From Desulfolinea sp050305405 (GTDB lineage: Bacteria > Chloroflexota > Anaerolineae > Anaerolineales > Villigracilaceae), in NCBI GenBank assembly GCA_050305405.1, contig JBNLFG010000019.1, positions 8,560 through 72,559 on the forward strand: DNA of 64,000 nucleotides, written 5' to 3'. Made by a program: the position numbers and the translations under genes. A model generated the notes under the pieces. It searched no databases and had not been told where the DNA came from. It saw nothing but the letters and a program-made list of their open reading frames with translations. This document shows positions 9,135 to 17,697 of this stretch, piece by piece. Position 1 is the first letter of the stretch. Each line of letters opens with the position of its first letter.

Positions 9135-9794
9135 CTAATTTTTCGGTTTCAATCCAAACGCGAGCGCCAAAGCCCCGCCAACCACAATGATCCCCTCCAT
9201 CAAAAACGCATCCCGCCAGAAACGCATTGGGAAAAGGCGGATGAGCGTGTCTGAATAGTAGAAAATCCAGCTATCACCTGTGAAAAAGAGATGATGGAAT
9301 TGCTCGAAGAATGCCCAAAAATTGATGGATGCCAGCGTGCCAAGAATGAGCGTCAAAGCAAGCGTTAGCTGACCGCCGCGTTTCGCCCCCAAGAGATAGG
9401 CTTGCCACCATTGCCCGAATTTTGCCCAGACCCCAAGCACTACCAGTAATCCCGTTGCCCAAGCCCAAAGCCGTAATCCGAACTTGACCAGCACCTTCAC
9501 ATCGACCATGTGACTGACTTCGCGCTCAATATAGAGTGGATCACCGTTCTCAAAGGTCAGGTCGCCGAGAAATTCCGGTCCCGCATCGTTGACGAGATAC
9601 TCGATGGCAATCTTCGAGTATTCCAGTCGTTCAGCTTGGGTGAAGCCATATGAGTCTTCCGGGAAGCCCGGCATGCGATATTCCACTTCGGGGAAGGTGG
9701 GTGTGAGTAAAATCCGTACCCCGAGCATCAGCAGGACAATGGGGATAAGCAGGGTGACGAGATAAGAGAGAAGAGTTGATAGGGTTTTGTTCAT
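9135..9794 (-). CDS. TIGR01906/DUF1461 family membrane protein (Lit-like)
   Basis: The 219-residue product has four predicted membrane helices with a large extracellular loop between the first two. It shows the family pattern: 'PGFPEDSYGFTQAERLEYS', 'YIEREVSHMVDVK' and 'FHHLFFTGDSWIFYY' with 'DTLIRLFPMRFW'. In Firmicutes a member of this family (Lit) is known to move an acyl chain within lipoproteins; whether this one does so is inference. It starts 6 bases after a small unknown gene and is probably cotranscribed with it. Confidence 0.75.
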   Translation of the reverse strand: MNKTLSTLLSYLVTLLIPIVLLMLGVRILLTPTFPEVEYRMPGFPEDSYGFTQAERLEYSKIAIEYLVNDAGPEFLGDLTFENGDPLYIEREVSHMVDVKVLVKFGLRLWAWATGLLVVLGVWAKFGQWWQAYLLGAKRGGQLTLALTLILGTLASINFWAFFEQFHHLFFTGDSWIFYYSDTLIRLFPMRFWRDAFLMEGIIVVGGALALAFGLKPKN

Positions 9795-9800
9795 AGTCGT

Positions 9801-10169
9801 TTAATAAATAGGTTTTACATCATATTCAATATCTGCCAGCACTCCAAGTATATAGATCGTGCTGTTTTTGGCATCAGCTTTGTATAGACGTAGCGATGGG
9901 GATATTTCTTTCATAGGAGCGTCTGGCACACCAATATTTGCTCGCATTAAAAAATCAGACCATTCTTCGTCAGATGCTATATAGAAATCCCCTTCCCAAC
10001 CTGAAGGAAATTGTAAATAGCGAATATTCTCAAAGGTTACATGTATGTTATGGCGCTCTTTTTGAGCATGTGTTGCGCGGAGAGTCAATTGTGAATGGCT
10101 GACCTGGTATTTCCATATTCGGTAGTAATAATTTTTTATTTTGAATAAATTATTTAATAAATCTTCCAT
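9801..10169 (-). CDS. Hypothetical protein, 122 residues
   Basis: Not recognised. It is a soluble alpha/beta-looking protein, rich in Tyr, with no signal peptide or membrane helix; its central part 'IRYLQFPSGWEGDFYIASDEEW' is the most distinctive. An AAAGGAT-like site precedes the ATG. The composition is more AT-rich than its neighbours. Its stop lies 6 bases before the DUF1461-type gene, suggesting cotranscription. Confidence 0.6.
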   Translation of the reverse strand: MEDLLNNLFKIKNYYYRIWKYQVSHSQLTLRATHAQKERHNIHVTFENIRYLQFPSGWEGDFYIASDEEWSDFLMRANIGVPDAPMKEISPSLRLYKADAKNSTIYILGVLADIEYDVKPIY

Positions 10170-10225
10170 CTATCATCCTTTATGTAGTGCTGCGAACTGA
10201 TAAGACTTTATGTCTCACGCAGTTC

Positions 10226-10379
10226 CTGAGCGGACGCTGAGTAGCTCTGAACGAAGTAAAGAGCGTATCGAAGCGGTAGTCGAAGGACGATGTTTGTGAA
10301 ATCCGCTCTTCGACTGCGTCGATGCTGAGCTTCGATACGGGCTTCGCCCTACTCAGCCACCAGCATCGCCTCCGCTCAG
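10226..10379. repeat. Palindromic REP/MITE-like element
   Basis: About 154 bp fold back on themselves through nested arms: CTGAGCGGA / TCCGCTCAG at the ends, then GCTGAGTAG / CTACTCAGC, TATCGAAGC / GCTTCGATA and TCGAAG / CTTCGA. The unit contains no ORF and lies in a gap between two leftward genes. Such nested 'TATCGAAG' palindromes are typical of dispersed repeats that can be mobilised in trans; no second copy is visible here. Confidence 0.65.
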
Positions 10380-10388
10380 AGACTGTAA

Positions 10389-11945
10389 TTATTGTAAACT
10401 TGACACATCCCCGCCCAACATAAACCCCAAAATCATATCATTCGTGATCCATTCAATCGGGGCGAGGTCGTCGGTGAAGACGGTGGTGGTTTCGTAGCCG
10501 GGTTGTTGATATTCCCAGGCGGTTTGCATTGCATCTAATAGCAGTGGATGGGCGTCGCCGCTCTCATAGAGATGCACGAAATTCGCGGCGAGAAAATCCT
10601 GATCGGTAGGTTGCTTAGTGGCGTAGATGATCGAGTTGAGCGTGTAGGGGATGTCCATCACATAGACGGAGGGAAATATCTGGGCAATGGTAGTTGCCAA
10701 ACCGTTGATTAAACGACGGTCATTTGGCAGGCGTCCAACGTTGATGGTTAATACCCCTGTTGGGGTCAGGTGCGCTGCGGCGATCTCGAAGAATTCCACC
10801 GTTGTCAGATGCCAGGGAATATAGGGCGGACGGTAGGCGTCCACTGCGATGATGTCATATTGATAGGGGCTGTGTTCCAATCCCCAGCGACCGTCTTCAG
10901 CGTAGGCGTTCAGGTTGTCGAGTTCGCTCATCCCAAAATAAGTTTCGCCAACTTCGATGATCTTGGGGTCGATCTCGTAGCCGTCGATGGGAATATCGCC
11001 GTAAATCGCTGTCGCCTGCCGAGCAGATGTGCCCGCTGCCAAGCCGACGATGGCAATGCGCTGCACGTCGCTGGTTTGGACGGGCGGCGCATTGAAAAAG
11101 GGACCGACCAGAAACTGCTCCCAGGGACCGTTGTAGTCGAGATTGTCGGGGTCGTAGACCGAGTGCACGCCCTGCCCGTCGTTCAGGCGCAGGTGCGTCT
11201 CGCTGCCCCGCTGGAGCACTTCGATGTAGTTGTAAGCGGACTCGGTCTCGTAGACCTGCCCCTCGGTCTTTTTGATATTACGCCCAATGCCGAAGAAAGC
11301 CATCACCGCGATGGCGACGACCATCAGCAGGTAGGGCAGCATCGCTTTTGCGCCTGCGCTTTTGGCGATGCCAACCAGCGCCACGAAAAGCAGCAAAAGG
11401 CTGAAAAAGAGAAAGGTTTTGGTTGTGCCAATGGTCGGGATGAGTACCAGCACGGGTAGGTAGGTGCCGACAAAGGAGCCGAGCGTGGAGATGGCGTAGA
11501 TATTGCCCGAAATTTTGCCCGCCCGCTCGGTGTCGTCCATGCTCAGGCGGATGGCGTAGGGCGAGATCATCCCTAGCAGCGTGATCGGGATGCTGAAAAG
11601 CACCAGCACCGCTACGAACGCCCCGACCATGACCCCAACCTGGAGACCGTCAAAAGCGGTCGCTGCCGCTCTCAAAACGGGATTGGCGATAAAGGGCACG
11701 ATGCCGAGCGTGAACGAACCCCATGCCAGCACTTTGTACATGGCTTCGGCGTGTGGGTGCTTGTCGGCTTGTTTGCCGCCCAGCGAATAGCCGACGGTGA
11801 GATAGAAGAGCATCAGCCCGATGATCGCTGCCCAGACGAGATTGCTCGTCCCGAAGACGTTGCCGATCAGGCGGGATGCGGATAGTTCGGCAGCCAGTGT
11901 GGTCATGCCAGAGACGAAGACGGTGAAGTAGATGTATTTTTTCAT
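10389..11945 (-). CDS. Spermidine-synthase-like membrane fusion protein
   Basis: 518 residues. The N-terminal half (about 1-215) has 7-8 membrane helices resembling a transporter-like domain ('GMTTLAAELSASRLIGNVFG'). The C-terminal half is a class I methyltransferase-fold polyamine-synthase domain with 'IAIVGLAAGTSARQ', the acidic 'IDGYEIDPKIIEVGE' and 'DIIAVDAYRPPYIPWHLTT'. It is the 'fused MFS/spermidine synthase' architecture. Catalytic acidic residues around 'VDAYR' appear present, but polyamine synthesis is not proved and no speD or speB neighbour is visible. Confidence 0.8.
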   Translation of the reverse strand: MKKYIYFTVFVSGMTTLAAELSASRLIGNVFGTSNLVWAAIIGLMLFYLTVGYSLGGKQADKHPHAEAMYKVLAWGSFTLGIVPFIANPVLRAAATAFDGLQVGVMVGAFVAVLVLFSIPITLLGMISPYAIRLSMDDTERAGKISGNIYAISTLGSFVGTYLPVLVLIPTIGTTKTFLFFSLLLLFVALVGIAKSAGAKAMLPYLLMVVAIAVMAFFGIGRNIKKTEGQVYETESAYNYIEVLQRGSETHLRLNDGQGVHSVYDPDNLDYNGPWEQFLVGPFFNAPPVQTSDVQRIAIVGLAAGTSARQATAIYGDIPIDGYEIDPKIIEVGETYFGMSELDNLNAYAEDGRWGLEHSPYQYDIIAVDAYRPPYIPWHLTTVEFFEIAAAHLTPTGVLTINVGRLPNDRRLINGLATTIAQIFPSVYVMDIPYTLNSIIYATKQPTDQDFLAANFVHLYESGDAHPLLLDAMQTAWEYQQPGYETTTVFTDDLAPIEWITNDMILGFMLGGDVSSLQ

Positions 11946-12002
11946 AGGTGTAAGGTTTGAAGGTTAGAAAGTTTGAATGTTAGAAGGTTGAGAGAGCCAA
12001 AG

Positions 12003-13079
12003 TCATATTAGTGATTTATCTTGTAACCATTTATCTATACCTTGCTTAATAGAGCCAATGATGTCTTGAGCGTCAAACTCTATATAAATTCTGCCTGATA
12101 AATCACTATGCAATATTTTCACGGTCTTTTCTTTTAGGATGCAAACTGGTTTTTTTAGTCCTTGACAATAACCTACTTCAAAAGCGACATTTGGGTTGTG
12201 CATGTCGCTAGTTAATCTTTCATAAATAGCAATGGAGAAATGAGTTCCATAAATATATGCTTCTATGTTAGTCAATAAGTCGTCTGAGTAAGATTTTTCG
12301 TCAGCCCGAAGCAAGTTATACCCATAAGTTGCTAAATGATTTTTGAGAGTTTGATAAATAGTATTGTGTGCAGGCGTGCTTCCAAATGGCATTATAAGAA
12401 ATGCATTTTTTTGATAATCAGGATAATCATGAAGTAGAGATAAAATCGCTGAACGAATTCGTGCTGGGGCAGATTCAACGGGCATTCTCTGTAAAGATGT
12501 TGGGTCGGCAAAGCCGAAGTGTTTTCTGATTTCGTCGAATTTAACCCACAGGCTAGAGTTAAATCTTCCTGTTATATGTGATAGGGTGTTAAACGGTGTC
12601 TGTAGTTTTTTATCCGTCCATGTTTTGTTTTCGAAAGCAGGAATAACGTGATCATGAATTTGTAATAAGGCTTCTAATAAATCATATTCCGTTATTTTTT
12701 TGCGGTGGTTTCTTCGAGTTGCGGATATGCTTAAATCAATTATTTGTGGCCGATCTGATCCTTCTCTGGATGTTGTTGATGAGTATAAGGCAGCACTGTC
12801 GTATGGATTAAAACCCCTAGGGTTTTCTTTGCTTATTTCTTCTTCAAGAAAATGAATGGCTGCTACTGAGTTGCCGCCAGCTTCGTTTATCAGTGAAGAG
12901 AAAGAACTGATGAGCCTTATTGCACTGTATAAAAAGCAAGAATAGCTGATATGGACATTATATTGAAATGCGATATCTTCAGCGCTTTGAAATATGGCTT
13001 CAGCATTCAGTGAAACTGAAAGTCCGAATTTGGATAAATATTCTTTCAAATCAACAACTGCTTGTTCGGGCGTAGACAT
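12003..13079 (-). CDS. TIR/nucleoside-deoxyribosyltransferase-like protein with Clp-N-like front half
   Basis: 358 residues in two parts. The C-terminal third (about 220-350) begins 'AFLIMPFG' and continues with 'RADEKSYSDDLLTNIEAYI' and 'NPNVAFEVGYCQGLKKPV', the layout of nucleoside 2-deoxyribosyltransferase/TIR-like nucleotide-handling domains; Glu in 'AFEVGY' is the likely catalytic residue. The front part is helical and loosely resembles a Clp N-terminal repeat. Such domains often act as NAD-degrading or nucleotide-sensing effectors in bacterial conflict systems; that role is inference. The ATG at 13079 overlaps the isochorismatase stop (TAATG). The sequence is more AT-rich than its neighbours, suggesting transfer. 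Confidence 0.65.
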   Translation of the reverse strand: MSTPEQAVVDLKEYLSKFGLSVSLNAEAIFQSAEDIAFQYNVHISYSCFLYSAIRLISSFSSLINEAGGNSVAAIHFLEEEISKENPRGFNPYDSAALYSSTTSREGSDRPQIIDLSISATRRNHRKKITEYDLLEALLQIHDHVIPAFENKTWTDKKLQTPFNTLSHITGRFNSSLWVKFDEIRKHFGFADPTSLQRMPVESAPARIRSAILSLLHDYPDYQKNAFLIMPFGSTPAHNTIYQTLKNHLATYGYNLLRADEKSYSDDLLTNIEAYIYGTHFSIAIYERLTSDMHNPNVAFEVGYCQGLKKPVCILKEKTVKILHSDLSGRIYIEFDAQDIIGSIKQGIDKWLQDKSLI

Positions 13080-13636
13080 TATTTCCCTCCGTGGATTAAT
13101 GTTTCTGTCTTTATAACCTGACAAAACTCATCATGCAAACTCGTCAGATTAGCAACATGGAGTTTGCCCGCAGAATACTCCCTGCCATCGGGGCCTGTTT
13201 TGCTGAAGGTCGCAGTCGCATCAGCAACGAGACGGACGTTGAAGCCTAAATTTCCTGCCATGCGCACGGATGTCGAAACGCAGTGATCGGTCGTTAAGCC
13301 GACGATGACGAGATTGTTGATGCCTTGTTCTCGTAAATATGCTTCAAGATTGGTGCCGATAAAGGCGCTGTTGACCGTTTTCTGGAAGATCGGCTCGCCG
13401 TCGATGGGCGTGGCTTCGGGCTTGAAGGCGTTGCCGGGATTATCGGGGTGCAGCGGATAGATCGGGTTCACCGAGCAGTGCTGGACGTGGATGACGGGGC
13501 GTTCCGCTTTTCGCCAGACATTCAGTAATTTGGCGATGTTCAACTCAAGGTCGGGGTTGTTACGTTCTCCCCACATCGGGTCGTCGAAGCCTTGTTGTAC
13601 GTCGATCAGTAAAAGGGCGGTCTTTTGTGTGAGCAT
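13079..13636 (-). CDS. Isochorismatase-family cysteine hydrolase
   Basis: Family members hydrolyse amides such as nicotinamide or N-carbamoyl compounds, or the ether of isochorismate. The 185-residue protein has the triad Asp12 ('LLLIDVQQGF'), Lys86 and Cys119 ('GLTTDHCVSTSVRMA') and the usual length. Substrate is not clear: it lacks the ordered metal-ligand pattern of a typical nicotinamidase. Its stop overlaps the start of the TIR-like gene; if that protein consumes NAD, a nicotinamide-related hydrolase beside it would be notable, but this is speculation. Confidence 0.88.
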   Translation of the reverse strand: MLTQKTALLLIDVQQGFDDPMWGERNNPDLELNIAKLLNVWRKAERPVIHVQHCSVNPIYPLHPDNPGNAFKPEATPIDGEPIFQKTVNSAFIGTNLEAYLREQGINNLVIVGLTTDHCVSTSVRMAGNLGFNVRLVADATATFSKTGPDGREYSAGKLHVANLTSLHDEFCQVIKTETLIHGGK

Positions 13637-13701
13637 GGCATCCTGTTAAGAAACGTTTTTCGTTCAGAAAAGATAACAGATTTTGGGTAAGGAAGAAAGC
13701 C

Positions 13702-14343
13702 CTATTTTGTCTTTGTTTTTTGTGAAGACCGCTGAAATAAATAGTAGATTTCCTCTTTGATATACTCAACCCCGCTGCTCGTATCTCTCAAATACCGCTG
13801 AGAACGTTTCTCATCTTTCGATGCGAAACCATCTTTTTCCTTGAAGTTGTATTTTCCTCTGCGCAATTCTATATCGCCTAAAAAGGTAAACTCCTTGTTT
13901 TGGGCAGCATCGCTAGCGTCTCCATGATGATTATTCGTGAGCAGGAAGCCGCCTGGTTTAAGGTATGCTGCACAATTTTTTGCGATCTTGTCTGCGAAAA
14001 GGGAAAGAAGCAGATCGAATTGATTTTCACGCACAGGCAGCTTTTTTGTATAGTCTTGGGCGATGAACTGGATATATGAAGAGCGTTGATAAATTTTATT
14101 CCGTTGGATTTCTTTGATGATTTCCTCATGTTTGGCAAAGAATTGGATCGCTTCTTCGGATTGGTCAACAAAAATAACATGGGGAAAGAAGAAGGCCGGG
14201 GTAATATGAACCCCACAGCCTGGATAAAGCGTTTCTCGAGGATGTAATTTTTGTTCAAGAAATTCAAAGAGCCTCCGGCGCTCAAAATTTGTTGCTTCAT
14301 AGATGTTTCGGTATGGGAGCAGGGATGCGTGAGTTTTTGCCAT
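13702..14343 (-). CDS. Putative class I SAM-dependent methyltransferase
   Basis: 213 residues with a Rossmann-like start 'ETLYPGCGVHITPAFFF', an acidic strand end 'VIFVDQSEEAIQFF' and a post-motif 'LPVRENQFDLLLSLF' and 'AAYLKPGGFLLTNNHHGD', which together match a class I methyltransferase fold. The glycine motif is atypical (PGCG). Substrate unknown. It follows the SnoaL-like gene by 11 bases in a leftward run of small enzymes. Confidence 0.65.
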   Translation of the reverse strand: MAKTHASLLPYRNIYEATNFERRRLFEFLEQKLHPRETLYPGCGVHITPAFFFPHVIFVDQSEEAIQFFAKHEEIIKEIQRNKIYQRSSYIQFIAQDYTKKLPVRENQFDLLLSLFADKIAKNCAAYLKPGGFLLTNNHHGDASDAAQNKEFTFLGDIELRRGKYNFKEKDGFASKDEKRSQRYLRDTSSGVEYIKEEIYYLFQRSSQKTKTK

Positions 14344-14354
14344 GAGAATCTGCC

Positions 14355-14702
14355 TTATTTCTTGGCGTATGAAAGTTTCTCGCAGATCAACTCTCCGTGG
14401 AATTTGAAAATGTCCACGCCGCGTTGATCGCCCATCCGCCAGCGCATGATGACGTGTAATCCCATGCCAAAGATGTCCTCGAGCTTGATTTGGGCTTGCT
14501 CGTTGCCCTTGAGTATCTCTTCCAGATAAGCCCGGATTGCTTCGATCCCCTCGACCCGAACATCATCCTGCACAGGTTCAAAGACGCAGTCCTCGCTCAA
14601 CAGGGCAAGGATGGCATCCACATCTTTTTTATTGAAAGCATCCTTATACGCGAGCGCATTCCGCGTCGACGATTCGATTTTTGATATACGGACAGGGCAC
14701 AT
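14355..14702 (-). CDS. SnoaL-like/NTF2-fold protein
   Basis: 115 residues with a typical SnoaL-like opening ('RNALAYKDAFNKKDVDAILALL', then 'DCVFEPVQDDVRVEGIEAIRAYLEE') and a beta-rich end ('HVIMRWRMGDQRGVDIFKFHG'). This cone-shaped fold serves as a ligand-binding or small isomerase/hydrolase scaffold. The ATG at 14702 overlaps the 3' end of the upstream methyltransferase gene region by context (its stop is at 14704). No function can be assigned. Confidence 0.75.
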   Translation of the reverse strand: MCPVRISKIESSTRNALAYKDAFNKKDVDAILALLSEDCVFEPVQDDVRVEGIEAIRAYLEEILKGNEQAQIKLEDIFGMGLHVIMRWRMGDQRGVDIFKFHGELICEKLSYAKK

Positions 14703-14703
14703 A

Positions 14704-15432
14704 TTATTTTCCTTTAATCGCCCCAAAAGCGGCAAAACAGGAGTTTTTATGTAGAATCTCAACATGCTTGAAGCCGACTTTGCGTAATAAATCGAGTTGA
14801 TACATAACAGGGCGCGGTGAATCTTCCATTTCAATATAGCCAAACACCTTTTTTCGATATGCTGTGCCGCCAGTTGAGACGAGATATTCCCCATATCGTT
14901 CCCACATCAAGGCGTGGACAGCTTCGGTCTCATGCGAGATTAAGTCGGTGATCCAGACGCTGCCGCCCGGTGCAGTGATGCGATAAATTTTAGCGAAGGT
15001 TTGCTCCCAGTCTTCGTCGTCGCGCAAGTGATGCAAAACCGCAGCAGCGAAGATGACATCATATTCGTTGTCGGGTAATTCAAGCTCGCGGAAATCACCT
15101 TGTAACACGCGCACCTTGCCGGTATTAACAGCCGAAATGCGTTCGTGCGCTTTTTCGAGCATGGGTTTACTCAAGTCAATTAGATCGCTATTAAAGCGGG
15201 GAACATATTCGAGAAATTTCAGGGTGTTATTTCCTGCGCCACAACCGATGTCGAGCACCTTCTTCACTTCAGTCGTGCTGTGATAGGCAGCTTGCGTGAT
15301 AAGTTCCATCGCCAGCGGGGCATCGACCGTGGCGGTTTGCCCGGTCTCGAGATTGGAGAAACGCTCCACGTCTTTGTCAAAGCGTTCTTTGATTTGCTGC
15401 ACAGATGATTTCTTTTCGAAGGGTGTTTTCAT
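14704..15432 (-). CDS. Class I SAM-dependent methyltransferase
   Basis: 242 residues with motif I 'VLDIGCGAGNNTLKFL', acidic motif 'DLIDLSKPMLEKA', motif 'VRVLQGDFRELELPDNEYDVIF' and 'AAVLHHLRDDEDWEQ', all hallmarks of small-molecule methyltransferases. The C-terminus 'KHVEILHKNSCFAAFGAIKGK' closes the fold. It begins 3 bases after the FAD oxidoreductase stop and probably shares its transcript. Confidence 0.88.
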   Translation of the reverse strand: MKTPFEKKSSVQQIKERFDKDVERFSNLETGQTATVDAPLAMELITQAAYHSTTEVKKVLDIGCGAGNNTLKFLEYVPRFNSDLIDLSKPMLEKAHERISAVNTGKVRVLQGDFRELELPDNEYDVIFAAAVLHHLRDDEDWEQTFAKIYRITAPGGSVWITDLISHETEAVHALMWERYGEYLVSTGGTAYRKKVFGYIEMEDSPRPVMYQLDLLRKVGFKHVEILHKNSCFAAFGAIKGK

Positions 15433-15435
15433 AGT

Positions 15436-16605
15436 TTAATGCCAAATATCGTCGTAGGCGTTTTCGCCTTTGAGCAGTTCACCGCGTGCGAAACGATTTG
15501 GGTCGAAGGGCGTAATATCGACGGTTTTGGCTGCCCCATCGACGATCAATTCGGACATGCAGAGACCGACCGCAGGCGCAATCTTGAAACCCGTCCCGCT
15601 GAAGCCGCATTGGCAGTAGAAGCCCTCGGGGCCGATTTGCCCCAGTACGGCGCGCTGATCTGCCGAGATGCCGTCGTAGCCGCCGTTGTCGGAGTGCAGG
15701 TCGCCTTCTTCCATCGCAGGAATGCGCTCGCAGATGCGCTCGATGGCGCGTTCCACAAAGCCTGGCTGGGCGCGGTCGGTGTAGCCTTCGGGCGATTCGC
15801 CGAGTGGGTTATTGTCTTCCAGCCCAACTAACGTCAGCCCTCCGGTTTCGGGGCGGAAATACATCGAGTGGATATTGTCGATCACGGTTGGGTAATTCTC
15901 TGGGATGGACTGCGGATTGCGGACGTACATCACGTCATGCCTCCACGTGGTGATGGGGAGCTCAACCCCAACCATTTCCGCTACTCCCTGTGCCCAGGCA
16001 CCTGCCGCGTTGACGATGATGGGCGCGGAGAAATCGCCCTGACTTGTCGAGACTCCTGTCACTTTACCGGAAGCAAGCTGAATGTCACGGACGATACAGT
16101 CCTGCACGAGACGCGCACCGAGCCGCTTGGCGGCATCCATTAAGGAGGTGGCAGCCGCATTCGGATCAGCGTATCCCGATTCCGGCTCATAAGCGGCGAT
16201 GTTGAAATCATCCGTGCGGAAATGCGGCGCCAGGCGTTTGACATCATCTGCCGTAACCAGAAGGGATGGGATGCCGATCTTCTGGTGCATGGCGACGTTG
16301 CCGCGCAGAGCTTCTTCATCCTTTTCGGGGACGAGCTGGATAAAGCCAGTGCGCGTGAAGCCAGCGTCACCGCCGATTTTCTCATTCCAATTACGGAAAT
16401 ATTGAAAAGATTCCCATGCCAGCCGAGACTCAGGCTCGAGGTCGTAGTGCATGCGCACCAGCCCGCTGGAGCGGCCGGTAGCGCCTGATGCGAGCACGTT
16501 TTTTTCGAGCACGAGCGCCTTCAGCCCACGCTGCCCTATATGGAAGGCCAAACTTGCGCCGTGAATGCCCCCGCCGATGATGATTGCGTCTGCTGTATTG
16601 CTCAT
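15436..16605 (-). CDS. FAD-dependent oxidoreductase (DAO family)
   Basis: Sarcosine oxidase/dehydrogenase or D-amino-acid oxidase-like enzyme that oxidises a secondary or primary amine with FAD. 389 residues with the dinucleotide motif 'AIIIGGGIHGASLAFH' at residues 8-23, 'SGATGRSSGLVRMHYD' and the C-terminal 'GFYCQCGFSGTGFKIAPAVG', typical of DadA/SoxB relatives. A good AAGGAG site precedes the ATG. It heads a leftward set with a methyltransferase and a SnoaL-like gene and lies next to a TetR-family regulator. Substrate unknown. Confidence 0.88.
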   Translation of the reverse strand: MSNTADAIIIGGGIHGASLAFHIGQRGLKALVLEKNVLASGATGRSSGLVRMHYDLEPESRLAWESFQYFRNWNEKIGGDAGFTRTGFIQLVPEKDEEALRGNVAMHQKIGIPSLLVTADDVKRLAPHFRTDDFNIAAYEPESGYADPNAAATSLMDAAKRLGARLVQDCIVRDIQLASGKVTGVSTSQGDFSAPIIVNAAGAWAQGVAEMVGVELPITTWRHDVMYVRNPQSIPENYPTVIDNIHSMYFRPETGGLTLVGLEDNNPLGESPEGYTDRAQPGFVERAIERICERIPAMEEGDLHSDNGGYDGISADQRAVLGQIGPEGFYCQCGFSGTGFKIAPAVGLCMSELIVDGAAKTVDITPFDPNRFARGELLKGENAYDDIWH

Positions 16606-16622
16606 CGTATCTCCTTGAAAGA

Positions 16623-17168
16623 TTAAATTTCATAGAGCCGTAAAAACTCGTTAAATAATACTCTTAATCGGGTTTGTGACAAAGGCGGAAATGTATGTTC
16701 GCTGCCGACAAGAATGGTGTATAGCATCTCTGACATGAGCCGGGTTTGGAGATTGTCTGTAGTGATTTCGTAGCATAAGCTTTCTACATAGTCCATGCGG
16801 CGTTTATCCACGCGCTCCAGCAATTCGCGAACATCCTTATCTTGTAATGCCCAGACGCGCATTGCGACTTCTACTTTTGGGGGATAATCTTCTAGTTTGC
16901 TTACGATAATATCCAGTAGGCGATGCAGTTTTTCTTTAGGGGTTTCTACTTTTTCTGTTTGGATAATAATGTCCAGCGTACCCTCTTCTTCAAAAAAACG
17001 TAGTAAGTTCTCTTTGAATTGTTGATAATTTTTAAAATGATGATAGAAAGAACCTTTTGTAACGCCTAATTTTGTGGTGAGGGCATCAATTCTTAGGCCA
17101 TTATGTCCAAACTCATCCAGGATATTGATGCTGGCAATAAACCAATCTTTTTTTGTTTTGCGAGCCAC
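16623..17168 (-). CDS. TetR/AcrR family transcriptional regulator
   Basis: 181 residues with an N-terminal helix-turn-helix ('HNGLRIDALTTKLGVTKGSFYHHF', shown here as the family pattern) and an all-helical ligand-binding C-terminal part. It lies 17 bases upstream of the FAD oxidoreductase gene and downstream of two small membrane-protein genes, all leftward. A palindrome of TetR-operator type at 18149-18164 precedes the first membrane-protein gene, so it probably represses that transcript and its own. Confidence 0.92.
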   Translation of the reverse strand: MARKTKKDWFIASINILDEFGHNGLRIDALTTKLGVTKGSFYHHFKNYQQFKENLLRFFEEEGTLDIIIQTEKVETPKEKLHRLLDIIVSKLEDYPPKVEVAMRVWALQDKDVRELLERVDKRRMDYVESLCYEITTDNLQTRLMSEMLYTILVGSEHTFPPLSQTRLRVLFNEFLRLYEI

Positions 17169-17211
17169 TTTTACTCTACCTCTTCTTCTATCAAGGTTAG
17201 CATAATTTTTC

Positions 17212-17325
17212 TTATCCAGGCACTAAATCCTTGAGAATAGGATATACTTCGGCAGGAAATGCGCTGATTTCAATTTGATGAACTTCATTGAAGTCGAAAT
17301 CAGCCATATATTTATCAAGTAGCAT
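17212..17325 (-). pseudogene. Truncated gene remnant (37 codons), possibly SRPBCC/DUF2867-like N-terminus
   Basis: A short ATG-initiated frame encodes 'MLLDKYMADFDFNEVHQIEI' followed by 17 more residues ending KDLVPG and a stop. The text resembles the first strand-helix of polyketide-cyclase-like or DUF2867-like proteins, whose usual length is 150 residues or more, so this looks like a remnant cut by deletion or an early stop. Its ATG overlaps the stop of the upstream membrane-protein gene by 11 bases, as an originally coupled gene would. Confidence 0.45.
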
Positions 17326-17686
17326 CAGATTTTTTTCTATTGCTTCTTATGATGGCTATGACGGGTGGGAATAATAACCAAAAGCCAGATGCGGGCATTA
17401 GGACAACCGCGACGATGCCGTTAAGCAATAGCCCCCAACCCAGAGAGTTTGGCAAAGGGCTGCCCTCTCTCTCTTCTAAACTGTCAACGGTAAATCCCAA
17501 GACATAATATAAGAAACCCCATAATAAAAAGAGAGCCGCCGCGCCAATTTCTGGGTCAGTTCCAACAGTATCCCATACACCTGCTGATATTATTTTTCTC
17601 CAAATCTTTGCGTAAACAACCAAAGCAAAAACTGTATGAATGGTTGCTGTGCCAATCATCCAGCGTCCTATCCAGTGTTTCTTCAT
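17315..17686 (-). CDS. Small membrane protein, DUF6463-like
   Basis: 123 residues with four predicted membrane helices ('GRWMIGTATIHTVFALVVYA', 'GAAALFLLWGFLYYVLGF', 'GWGLLLNGIVAVVLMPASGF'). The pattern resembles the DUF6463 family. The ATG at 17686 is preceded by AAAGGAG; the long upstream open frame is not used. It follows the other membrane-protein gene by 11 bases. Function unknown; these genes often sit beside TetR-family repressors. Confidence 0.75.
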   Translation of the reverse strand: MKKHWIGRWMIGTATIHTVFALVVYAKIWRKIISAGVWDTVGTDPEIGAAALFLLWGFLYYVLGFTVDSLEEREGSPLPNSLGWGLLLNGIVAVVLMPASGFWLLFPPVIAIIRSNRKKSDAT

Positions 17687-17697
17687 CTTAAACTCCT

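Noticed and set aside
15439..15831. Plus-strand frame opposite the FAD oxidoreductase
   Set aside because: Antisense shadow of a well-supported enzyme; no independent features.
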